Notes under the pieces: model-generated
What the model was told of the DNA's origin: nothing
The model's database searches: none
The model's input: only the letters and a program-made list of their open reading frames with translations
In this document: in pieces, positions 1-6,343 of the stretch
Numbering within the stretch: the stretch's first letter is position 1
Layout of the letters: every line of letters begins with the position of its first letter
Origin: Planctomycetota bacterium
GTDB lineage: Bacteria; Planctomycetota; Planctomycetia; Planctomycetales; Planctomycetaceae
Length of the DNA stretch: 6,617 nt
Reading direction: 5' to 3'
Assembly (NCBI GenBank): GCA_024278285.1
Contig: JAJRTM010000634.1
Span: 1 to 6,617, forward strand
Made by a program: the position numbers and the translations under genes

Positions 1-3000
1 GAAAGTGATCCGAAATTAAAAGCTTATTACGGTTCGTCCCCAGAGAATCTCAGGCGGTTGCTGATTTATGTCAACGTTACGTACTTGAAACGTGCAGGCA
101 ATATTTTGCCTCCGGTTGAAACAGAGCGAAAAAGCGGGCTGTTTCATCCCGATCATGAAGGTTTATTCGAAAACACGGGGCAGTTTTTGCGTTGGACTCG
201 CGATCAGGGCCGCAAAATTAATGAGTTGCCTCGGGTTGTGATTGCGGTGCATTCGACTCATTTAGAGTTTCAACAGCCAAAAGTGATTGAGGCGTTAATC
301 CGTGAATTTGAAAAACAGGGTCTGCTGGCCGTTGCGATGATCGATCTTGGTCCCGACTACGAACAGTCTGTTTTAGAATTCAAGCCGCTGGCAATTGTTC
401 ATACTTGTCATAGTCGGTCGCGAACTTCGTTTCGGGAGAAAGTTGGTGTTCCTCATTTACATTCGATTTTCTTTCGCAAGCAGTCGATTGACGATTGGAA
501 AGAGAACCTGGAAGGCCTTGCGTCGAATGAAATGGCCTTTCACATAATTGGTCAGGAATTACGTGGAGCGATCGAACCGCAAATTGGATCGGGGACGCTG
601 ACCGGGGGCGGAAGTTCTGAAGCGTTTACACCGATTCCCGAACGGATCGAGCATCTGGTCAGCCGAACGGTCGCGTGGACGAAACTGGCCCGTCTTGTGA
701 ATCGCGAAAAGAAAATTGCTTTCGTTTATTATGATCGTGAAATGGGCAAAGCAGAACTGATGCGGGGAAGCGCGACGGGCATGTTTATGAATGGGCCTCG
801 CAGCCTGGTCAACGTGCTCAATCGGATGCAAAAAGCCGGTTATTCGATGCCACGGGTTCCTGCTGATGAAGATGAACTTGTTGAGTGGATGATGAATCGC
901 GGCCGGCAAATCGGTATCTGGGCACCGGGTGTGTTAGATGAAATCGCACGTAGTGGTGATGCCGTTTTGGTTCCAGTCGAAAAATACAAAAAGTGGTTCG
1001 AAGCAAAAGTTCCCGAAAAACAGCGACAGGAACTGATCAAACGATGGGGGCCGGCGCCGGGCAAGTTTCTTGTCTGGGAAAACGATGGCAAGCAGTTTAT
1101 TGTTATTCCTCGCGTTGATTTGGGAAATATCATTCTTCTGCCCCAGCCGTTACGCGGCGAAGCACACGATACATCGTTACTGCACGATAAGCTTGTTCCG
1201 CCACCACACAATTATCTGGCGACCTATTTCTGGTTACAGGAAGAATTCAAAGCAAACGCGATGGTGCATTTCGGAACGCATGGCTCCGAATTCATGCTGC
1301 CCGGCAAAGCAGCAGGGTTATCGAAATCGGACTGGCCCGATGTTGTGATGGGAACGATGCCGAATATCAATCCGTGGATCATCAATAATCTGGGCGAATC
1401 CTCTCCAGTTCGAAGGCGAGCCTACGCGGTACTGATTGATCATCTCGTTCCCCCTTCTGTCAATGCAGAACTTTCTGACGAACTGCTGAACTTGCATAAC
1501 GACATCGATAAATGGGTGGTGCTGGAAGCCGGGGCGTTGAAGAAGAAGTTTCGAGAGTCAATTTCAAAACAATTTCGAGAGGCGAATCTGAAACAGGATT
1601 TGCACATCGATCTGACCGAAAATCGATTATTGACACCGGAAGAAGTGGAACGCGTGCTGGAGTATCTGCACGATATTCATAACGAAACAACGCCGATCAG
1701 CCTGCACGTTTTTGGCGAACCGCCTCGCGACGATTTGCTGATTCCCTGGATTGTCACATGCTTGCGAAAACAGTTTCGTGACGGACTGGGAGAAGTGATC
1801 GAAGTCCCGCCCGAAGAGGCACTCAATCCTGGTGATCGGCAGAAATACCTACGGCGAAAAGCAGAGGAAATTGTGACGCTTCTTCTTCGTCAGGGATTCA
1901 GTGCTGAAGATGCAGTCCGTTCGGTGGGGGGAGTTATCTCAGAAAATGGATTGCCGGATTCTGTCATCAAGGGAATCGAACTGGCTGCCCGATTGAAAAC
2001 GGATTTCTCTCAGACGGATAACGAAATCGCCGGCTTGCTGGACGCGTTTGCTGGAAAATTCATCCCGCCTGGACCGGGCAACAGTCCGGATCGTAACCCG
2101 GCGGTTGTGCCAACGGGGCGCAATATGTACGTGATGAATCCCGAAGAAGTGCCGACACGACCTTCATGGGAAATCGGCAAGCAACTTGTTGATCAACTGC
2201 TGGCGCAACAACTCAAAGCAAATAGTCGCTATCCTCGTAAAGTTGCATTCACGCTCAATTCGTTCGCAACATTTCAGGATTATGGCGTGATGGAATCGCA
2301 GATTCTTTACCTGATGGGTGTGCGACCGGTGTGGGATGAACGGAATCTTGTGGCTGATCTCGAACTGATTCCAGCAACTGAACTGGGCCGCCCCCGGATC
2401 GATGTTTTCATTTCGTCACTGGGATACTACCGCGATATGCTGCCGACCCGTATGAGATTACTCGACAAAGCTGTTCGACTGGTTGCATCTCACAAAGAAG
2501 AGGGCAACCTGATTTACGAAAACAGTTTGAATGTCAAAGCCGAACTGGAAAAACAGGGGATCGCTTCGCAGAAAGCTGCGATGTTATCGCAAGCCCGCAT
2601 TTTCGGTGGCCCTCCGGGACAGATCGGCAGTGCAGGGTATTATTATCTTGTCGAAAAATCGGGTGAATGGGACAGCCGCGAAGAATTGATGAGTACTTAC
2701 CTCGGTTTTTCCCGGTACGTTTACACCGAAGGGATCTGGGGAGAGGACGCACCGGAAACGTACAACCGGCATATTCAGGGAACCGACGTGCTGCTTCGAA
2801 GCTGGTCGGATCGCACCCGCAGCCCGCTTTCCAACAAATATACCTGGTACAAGGGAGGCAGTTTGTCCTTGGCGATTAAACATCTTACGGGCAAGGAGCC
2901 GCAGTGGTTTCTCTCTGATGTTCGTGATCCGGATCGGGCGGCAATTGTCAATGCGGAAGATGCTTTGCGAAAGGAGTACCGCGTTCGACTGTTCAACCGT

Positions 3001-3669
3001 AAGTGGATCGAAGGAATGATGAAGGAAGGTTACGCCGGAGCCGATCAGGTTGCAGTTCATGTTTCGAATACGATGGGCTGGAAGATTATGCGAGAGAACA
3101 GCGTTTCGGATGACATTTGGGAAGAGATTGTTGAAATTTATATTCGTGATAAACGGAATCTGAACATTCGCGAATGGTTCGAGGCAGAGAACCCGTTTGC
3201 TTTTCAGGAGATCACAGAAATCCTGCTGGAAACGGTTCGTAAGGGGTACTGGGAACCGGATGAAGCCACGCTTCTGGAAATTGCAACCGAATATGCCCGT
3301 TCGGTTGCCCGTCACGGCGAAGGAGGCGGCCTGCGTGGCGGCGGCAACAAAAAGCTGGAAGCGTTTGTCGAGAATGTTCTTACTGCACCGGGAAAACGGG
3401 AACTGGAAAGTTTGCTGGCCGAGTTCCAGGCGAAAGGACGCGAGTCATCCACTACGAAGCAGTCTGCTGCACCGGAATCAGAAGCCGAAATCAGCCAGAA
3501 AAAAACGACCGAAATAGTCCAGGGGAAGAAATTGACCCCAAAGGCTTCGCCGCAAAATCAACCGGAAGAATCGCAGGCGTGGTACATTCTTGGTATTGCT
3601 TTGGCGGTTGGATGTTTTGTTCTGGTGTTGTTTGGTTATCGTTTCCATCGAGGTGCACCACGGCAGTAG
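1..3669 (+). CDS. CobN/HmuS-like chelatase large subunit with C-terminal membrane anchor (5' end cut by the window)
   Basis: Member of the CobN/BchH superfamily of large tetrapyrrole metal-chelatase subunits. The frame is open from base 1, and residues 1-19 (start ESDPKLKAYYG) already read as CobN-like sequence, so the TTG at 58 is not the start and the N-terminus lies outside the window. 1222 residues are visible. Recognisable stretches, numbered from base 1: GLFHPD (46-51), VHFGTHG then PGK (422-436), RRRAYAVLIDHL (471-482), GRNMY..NPEEVPTR (706-720), ELGRPRIDV (794-802), KWIEGM..GY (1001-1011) and ENPFAF near the C-terminus. A polar linker (about 1146-1193) leads to one hydrophobic helix (1194-1213, WYILGIALAVGCFVLVLFGY) and a basic tail. 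Ordinary CobN lacks this anchor; HmuS-type proteins have one. With the downstream ExbB-like and DUF2149 genes, this favours a membrane-bound HmuS-like protein (heme iron removal) or a cobalt/corrinoid-related chelatase over aerobic-pathway CobN. BchH is unlikely because no chlorophyll genes are seen. Family membership is secure; the substrate is inferred. It ends in tandem TAG stops. Confidence 0.9.
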   Translation, partial: ESDPKLKAYYGSSPENLRRLLIYVNVTYLKRAGNILPPVETERKSGLFHPDHEGLFENTGQFLRWTRDQGRKINELPRVVIAVHSTHLEFQQPKVIEALIREFEKQGLLAVAMIDLGPDYEQSVLEFKPLAIVHTCHSRSRTSFREKVGVPHLHSIFFRKQSIDDWKENLEGLASNEMAFHIIGQELRGAIEPQIGSGTLTGGGSSEAFTPIPERIEHLVSRTVAWTKLARLVNREKKIAFVYYDREMGKAELMRGSATGMFMNGPRSLVNVLNRMQKAGYSMPRVPADEDELVEWMMNRGRQIGIWAPGVLDEIARSGDAVLVPVEKYKKWFEAKVPEKQRQELIKRWGPAPGKFLVWENDGKQFIVIPRVDLGNIILLPQPLRGEAHDTSLLHDKLVPPPHNYLATYFWLQEEFKANAMVHFGTHGSEFMLPGKAAGLSKSDWPDVVMGTMPNINPWIINNLGESSPVRRRAYAVLIDHLVPPSVNAELSDELLNLHNDIDKWVVLEAGALKKKFRESISKQFREANLKQDLHIDLTENRLLTPEEVERVLEYLHDIHNETTPISLHVFGEPPRDDLLIPWIVTCLRKQFRDGLGEVIEVPPEEALNPGDRQKYLRRKAEEIVTLLLRQGFSAEDAVRSVGGVISENGLPDSVIKGIELAARLKTDFSQTDNEIAGLLDAFAGKFIPPGPGNSPDRNPAVVPTGRNMYVMNPEEVPTRPSWEIGKQLVDQLLAQQLKANSRYPRKVAFTLNSFATFQDYGVMESQILYLMGVRPVWDERNLVADLELIPATELGRPRIDVFISSLGYYRDMLPTRMRLLDKAVRLVASHKEEGNLIYENSLNVKAELEKQGIASQKAAMLSQARIFGGPPGQIGSAGYYYLVEKSGEWDSREELMSTYLGFSRYVYTEGIWGEDAPETYNRHIQGTDVLLRSWSDRTRSPLSNKYTWYKGGSLSLAIKHLTGKEPQWFLSDVRDPDRAAIVNAEDALRKEYRVRLFNRKWIEGMMKEGYAGADQVAVHVSNTMGWKIMRENSVSDDIWEEIVEIYIRDKRNLNIREWFEAENPFAFQEITEILLETVRKGYWEPDEATLLEIATEYARSVARHGEGGGLRGGGNKKLEAFVENVLTAPGKRELESLLAEFQAKGRESSTTKQSAAPESEAEISQKKTTEIVQGKKLTPKASPQNQPEESQAWYILGIALAVGCFVLVLFGYRFHRGAPRQ

Positions 3670-3690
3670 TAGTCGCGTTTGTGCAGTCTC

Positions 3691-3712
3691 GCAGGCTGGG
3701 TCAAGACCCAGC
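3691..3712. repeat. Single REP-like hairpin (GCAG + 7-bp stem)
   Basis: GCAG at 3691-3694 is followed directly by a perfect 7-bp stem, GCTGGGT (3695-3701) and ACCCAGC (3706-3712), around the loop CAAG. A weaker 6-bp hairpin, TTTCAT/ATGAAA, follows at 3721-3736. The tetranucleotide before the stem matches the design of the repeat pairs further right, so this may be a solitary REP-like unit. It lies 22 bases past the chelatase stop codon and has no proper T-run, so it could also act as an RNA-processing or partial termination signal between the chelatase and exbB-like genes. The hairpin is certain; its role is not. Confidence 0.5.
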
Positions 3713-3745
3713 TTTGTGGCTTTCATGCCAATGAAAACCTTTGGA

Positions 3746-3769
3746 TTGTACAGCACCGCGTTTGTACAG
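3746..3769. promoter_or_regulatory. Direct repeat TTGTACAG x2 upstream of the exbB-like gene, possible operator
   Basis: TTGTACAG occurs at 3746-3753 and again at 3762-3769, 16 bases apart, about 1.5 helical turns. Each copy contains the palindrome TGTACA. The pair lies 47-70 bases before the exbB-like start, where an operator or promoter for an internal transcript could sit. No convincing -35/-10 pair was found with it. It may be chance. Confidence 0.2.
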
Positions 3770-3815
3770 AATCGTGTTTACTGTTTTCATCTGAATAGTA
3801 ACAAAAGAAAATCAA

Positions 3816-4454
3816 ATGGAATCACTTGTTGAAGTTCTCTATTTTTTATCGACTGCGTTATTGATCCCGGTGATCGTGGTGCTGTTGGGATTTGTGGTGT
3901 GGTCACTGATGGAAATCGGCGGGTTCCTGCGCGAAGCTGGCGAACGACGCAGGCAGAAATCGTCCTGGCAATCTTTTTTAACAGAACTTTACAATCCTCC
4001 TCAATTCGTCAACAAATCAGCGATCACCTCATTTTTTCAACAAAATGAATACACGGGACTGCTCAGTTCCTTCGCTGTGCGAGGTCGTGGATTTCGTCAG
4101 AGCGAATTACACCTGGGCAAACTGGTTTCCGATTTGGAAATTGAAGCTGCCAGTCAACTGGCGCGGATGTCTCTTGGTTTGCGAGTCGGCCCGATGCTTG
4201 GTCTGATGGGGACTCTCATACCATTAGGCCCTGCACTGGTTGGTCTTTCAACAGGAAACATCGAAGAAATGGCCCAGCATCTTGTTGTCGCATTCAGCAC
4301 AACGGTTTTGGGCTTGTTTGTCGGAGGGACTTGCTACGGCATCTGGCTGGTCCGTCGGCAGTGGTACTCTCGTGATCTGGCTGATATCGAGTATCTCTAC
4401 CACTGTTTGCATGCAGCAGAAGGAGAACATCGCGATGCTTCGCCCAACGCATAA
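3816..4454 (+). CDS. MotA/TolQ/ExbB-family proton channel protein
   Basis: 212-residue inner-membrane protein of the MotA/TolQ/ExbB family, which conducts protons and drives a partner of the ExbD/TolR/MotB type. Three hydrophobic segments are visible: about 8-30, 118-145 and 155-178, with a long polar, probably cytoplasmic loop at 37-115 rich in Arg, Lys and Glu. The family core is GPMLGLMGTLIPLGP (125-139) in the second segment and AFSTTVLGLFVGG (159-171) in the third; Thr133 and the Ser/Thr cluster 161-163 are candidate pore-lining residues. This version, with LIPLGPAL after the GT and a C-terminal WYSRDLADIEYL (183-194), resembles channel proteins that sit beside CobN-like and DUF2149 genes rather than canonical TonB-system ExbB (HmuU-like by position). 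The ATG at 3816 is chosen because it precedes the first hydrophobic segment; only a weak A-rich tract (ACAAAAGAAAATCAA) lies before it. The gene is 146 bases from the chelatase stop and overlaps the next gene by 20 bases. Confidence 0.9.
   Translation: MESLVEVLYFLSTALLIPVIVVLLGFVVWSLMEIGGFLREAGERRRQKSSWQSFLTELYNPPQFVNKSAITSFFQQNEYTGLLSSFAVRGRGFRQSELHLGKLVSDLEIEAASQLARMSLGLRVGPMLGLMGTLIPLGPALVGLSTGNIEEMAQHLVVAFSTTVLGLFVGGTCYGIWLVRRQWYSRDLADIEYLYHCLHAAEGEHRDASPNA
4420..4426 (+). promoter_or_regulatory. Strong ribosome binding site fixing the DUF2149 start
   Basis: AAGGAGA lies inside the 3' end of the exbB-like gene, 8 bases before the ATG at 4435. It is the best Shine-Dalgarno match before any gene in the window and decides this start over the long in-frame extension back to 4240, which only reads through the exbB-like gene in another frame. 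Because both site and start lie within the upstream coding sequence, translational coupling is likely. Confidence 0.75.
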
Positions 4455-4794
4455 TCGCAGCAGAAAGTTTTCTGCCCATCAACGGTTACTCACAAGTCAC
4501 GACGACGATCCGTTAACCAGTGTTGCCAATCTTTTTGATGTCGCGATGGTATTCGCTGTCGCACTTCTCCTGGCGCTGGTTTCACATTTTCATCTGCCGG
4601 AACTTCTTTCGCAGCAACAGGAAATTACGATTGTGAAAAACCCGGGCAAGCCAAACATGGAAATTATCCGTCGTAAAGGGAAAAAGCTGGAACATTATCG
4701 AATGACCAAACAATCTTTGGGCGGCGAAGGAGAAAAGCTCGGCACCGCGTACCGACTCAAAACGGGGGAAGTTGTATATGTTCCGGAAAAGTAA
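4435..4794 (+). CDS. DUF2149 protein, ExbD-like membrane partner (HmuV-like)
   Basis: 119-residue protein of the DUF2149 type. Residues 1-24 are basic and polar, followed by DDDPLTSVANLFDVAMVF and a single hydrophobic helix (about 33-50). The C-terminal part carries the family's characteristic stretches: ITIVKNPGKPNMEII (64-78), the GEGEKLGTAYRL region (97-108) and GEVVYVPEK at the end (111-119). Asp35 at the N-terminal side of the helix, in LFDVAMVFAVALLLALV, sits where ExbD, TolR and MotB carry their proton-accepting Asp, so I infer this is the ExbD-like half of a proton-driven motor with the preceding channel protein. By the positive-inside rule the basic N-terminus is cytoplasmic and the C-terminal domain periplasmic, as in ExbD. 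The start overlaps the exbB-like gene by 20 bases and has a strong ribosome binding site. Two TAA stops stand in tandem. The family call is firm; the motor role is inferred. Confidence 0.85.
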   Translation: MLRPTHNRSRKFSAHQRLLTSHDDDPLTSVANLFDVAMVFAVALLLALVSHFHLPELLSQQQEITIVKNPGKPNMEIIRRKGKKLEHYRMTKQSLGGEGEKLGTAYRLKTGEVVYVPEK

Positions 4795-4800
4795 TAAGTT

Positions 4801-4828
4801 GCTCAATTGCTGCAAGTAGCAATTGAGC
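4801..4828. terminator. 11-bp hairpin after the DUF2149 gene, probable end of operon
   Basis: GCTCAATTGCT (4801-4811) pairs perfectly with AGCAATTGAGC (4818-4828) around a 6-base loop, in which G4812 and T4817 could add a wobble pair. It starts 6 bases after the last stop codon of the chelatase/ExbB/DUF2149 cluster. No clear T-run follows on the + strand, so it is not a classic intrinsic terminator; it may protect the mRNA 3' end or work with another factor. It lacks the GTAG foot of the neighbouring repeats. Confidence 0.5.
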
Positions 4829-4846
4829 CGTAACGACTTTAGCGAA

Positions 4847-4951
4847 GTAGGGTACGCTGTGCGTACCACATCTACAGAGATATGCACATGCTACAATGGC
4901 AATGTTAACCTTGTTGTGAAAGGCACAATTGGTACGCACAGCGTACCCTAC
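4847..4951. repeat. Inverted pair of REP-like palindromes (22-bp arms)
   Basis: Two perfect 22-base inverted arms, 4847-4868 and 4930-4951, are separated by 61 bases. Each arm is GTAG followed by its own hairpin: GGTACGC-TGT-GCGTACC at 4851-4867, and the complementary GGTACGC-ACA-GCGTACC at 4931-4947. GTAG therefore marks both outer ends, the layout of REP units in a BIME. The element fills the gap between the convergent DUF2149 and mqnC genes, where it could stall transcription or protect transcripts in both directions. No transposase is encoded in it. Copy number elsewhere is unknown. Confidence 0.8.
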
Positions 4952-4991
4952 CTGACTGATGCGTTCATCTGGCTCTCTCTTTCGAAAACTG

Positions 4992-6137
4992 TCACACAAT
5001 CGGTAGCAGCGTATTGCCTCTGGGATCTGATTTCACTTCGGACGCAGGGGGATATTGATCGATGTATTCGTAGTGCACGTTGCGTTGCCGGGGGATGTAA
5101 CCCGCTTCGGTAATACAATGTTTGATTGTGTTCAAGGTAAGATGATGAACGGTCCCGGCTTGTGAGACGACATTTTCTTCGAGCATTAAACTACCCATGT
5201 CGTTGGCTCCGAAGTTGAGGCCGATCTGCCCGATCTTTTCGCCTTGGGTGACCCAGGAAGATTGGATGTTCTGAAAGTTATCGAGATAAAGCCGGCTGAC
5301 CGCCTGTGTTTTGAGGTACTCGAACGCACCAGCGGGCGGGATATCATCCATCGCGGTATGTTCGGGTTGCATCGTCCAACTGATAAATGCGGTGAAGCCG
5401 CCGGTTTCGTCCTGTAGTTGTCGCAGCCGTTCAAAATGTTCGATCCGTTCTGCCAATGTTTCGATGTGACCAAACATCATTGTTGCGGTCGAACGTCCGC
5501 CCAGTTGATGCCAGACACGATGCACGTTGAGCCAATCATCTGTCAATGATTTTCCTCGTGTGATTTCTTTACGAACACGATCAACAAGAATCTCGCCCCC
5601 GCCGCCGGGGATGCTGCCTAAGCCGGCTTCTTTGAGTCGTTCAAGAACGGTTTGCAGAGGCAGTTTGCTGATTTTCGTGAAGTGGTGAATCTCCGGCGGA
5701 CTGAATCCGTGAATGTTCACCTGCGGGAAATCAGATTTAATTTCTCGCAGCATTTCTTCGTACCATTCTAAGGAAAGTTTTGGGTGCAGCCCTCCCTGAA
5801 TGAGTATTTGATCGCCTCCCATATCGACTGTTTCCTGAATCTTCTGATGAAGTTGCTCAGGCGACAGCACATAAACATCGGGATGATTAGGTGGGCGATA
5901 AAACGCACAGAAATTGCAAACGGCGGTACAGGCATTCGTGTAATTGATGTTGCGATCAATGTTATACGTACGGAATGGTTCGGGGTGCAGCCGCTGACAA
6001 ACCGCATGAGCCGCTTTGCCGATCGCGGTGAGATCGTGCGATTCAAGCAAACGCAGTCCCTCTTCGGAAGTTAAACGCTCGCCAGCAACGGCTCGTTCGA
6101 GAATCGGTCCAATATCAAATTTCATCTGGCTGATCAT
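4992..6137 (-). CDS. mqnC: Dehypoxanthine futalosine cyclase (radical SAM), menaquinone synthesis
   Basis: Cytoplasmic radical-SAM enzyme that cyclises dehypoxanthine futalosine, the step between MqnB and MqnD in the futalosine route to menaquinone. The 381-residue reading fits the family. Cys70, Cys74 and Cys77 in NACTAVCNFCAFYR form the CxxxCxxC [4Fe-4S] site. Further family stretches are MGGDQILIQGGLHP (106-119), FSPPEIHHF (145-153), GLGSIPGGGGEIL (172-184), ATMMFGHIET (218-227), LQDETGGFTAFISW (241-254) and NFGANDMGSLMLEENVV (308-324). These fit MqnC better than the related MqnE. The ATG at 6137 was chosen because the in-frame extension to 6302 translates REP-like repeat DNA; an ATG at 6125 is a possible alternative. 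Only a weak A-rich tract (TTAAAAGAAAAAACAAC) precedes the start. The gene is convergent to the chelatase cluster and seems unrelated to it. The other mqn genes are not here, as is common when the pathway is scattered. Confidence 0.95.
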   Translation of the reverse strand: MISQMKFDIGPILERAVAGERLTSEEGLRLLESHDLTAIGKAAHAVCQRLHPEPFRTYNIDRNINYTNACTAVCNFCAFYRPPNHPDVYVLSPEQLHQKIQETVDMGGDQILIQGGLHPKLSLEWYEEMLREIKSDFPQVNIHGFSPPEIHHFTKISKLPLQTVLERLKEAGLGSIPGGGGEILVDRVRKEITRGKSLTDDWLNVHRVWHQLGGRSTATMMFGHIETLAERIEHFERLRQLQDETGGFTAFISWTMQPEHTAMDDIPPAGAFEYLKTQAVSRLYLDNFQNIQSSWVTQGEKIGQIGLNFGANDMGSLMLEENVVSQAGTVHHLTLNTIKHCITEAGYIPRQRNVHYEYIDQYPPASEVKSDPRGNTLLPIV

Positions 6138-6250
6138 GTTGTTTTTTCTTTTAACAAGTTTCCCTTGCTCGCAGGCAGGAGTTTGGGTACGTGTTGAACT
6201 TGGTAATGTCCAGTATCCTAACCCGGCGTAGTCGGAACCAAAAAGCTTGC
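6138..6250. other. Upstream leader of mqnC, no gene
   Basis: This stretch lies between the mqnC start and the first repeat pair upstream of it, so the mqnC promoter is expected here or within the repeats. Read on the minus strand, TTGGTT followed 18 bases later by GATACT (roughly 6232-6203) is the best promoter-like pair, but it matches the consensus poorly. No protein-like frame is convincing. Confidence 0.3.
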
Positions 6251-6312
6251 AGGGTGCGTCGTGACGCACATTTATAATCACACGAATAAGCTGGTGCGTC
6301 ACGACGCACCCT
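6251..6312. repeat. Inverted pair of REP-like palindromes (19-bp arms)
   Basis: Perfect 19-base inverted arms lie at 6251-6269 and 6294-6312 with a 24-base spacer. Each arm is itself nearly palindromic, GTGCGTC-GT-GACGCAC and its complement. Read inward, the right arm begins with GTAG (complement of 6311-6314) and the left arm with the variant GCAG (6249-6252). The design matches the pair at 4847-4951, with a GGTGCGTC stem in place of GGTACGC. The element lies about 115 bases upstream of mqnC. Extended mqnC frames through it give only repeat translation. Confidence 0.8.
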
Positions 6313-6343
6313 ACGATAAACCGGAACCAAACACTTATGAGGA

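Noticed and set aside
58..60. TTG as the start of the chelatase gene
   Set aside because: The frame is open to base 1 and the preceding 19 residues read as CobN-like sequence, so the gene is cut by the window edge.
2584..3315. 243-codon open frame on the minus strand
   Set aside because: It lies wholly antisense to the conserved C-terminal part of the chelatase, has no recognisable motif and reads like a shadow frame.
1..3669. BchH (magnesium chelatase H subunit)
   Set aside because: No chlorophyll genes are in view, and the C-terminal anchor and ExbB/DUF2149 neighbours fit an HmuS/CobN-like protein.
4240..4434. N-terminal extension of the DUF2149 frame
   Set aside because: It overlaps the conserved channel core of the exbB-like gene in another frame; the ATG at 4435 has a strong ribosome binding site and gives the expected domain.
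4823..5113. 96-codon plus-strand frame over the intergenic repeat and the mqnC 3' end
   Set aside because: It runs through the inverted repeat and antisense to conserved mqnC sequence.
6138..6302. 55-residue N-terminal extension of MqnC
   Set aside because: It translates repeat DNA (VRHDAPC comes from the 19-bp palindrome) and exceeds the usual family length; the ATG at 6137 fits better.
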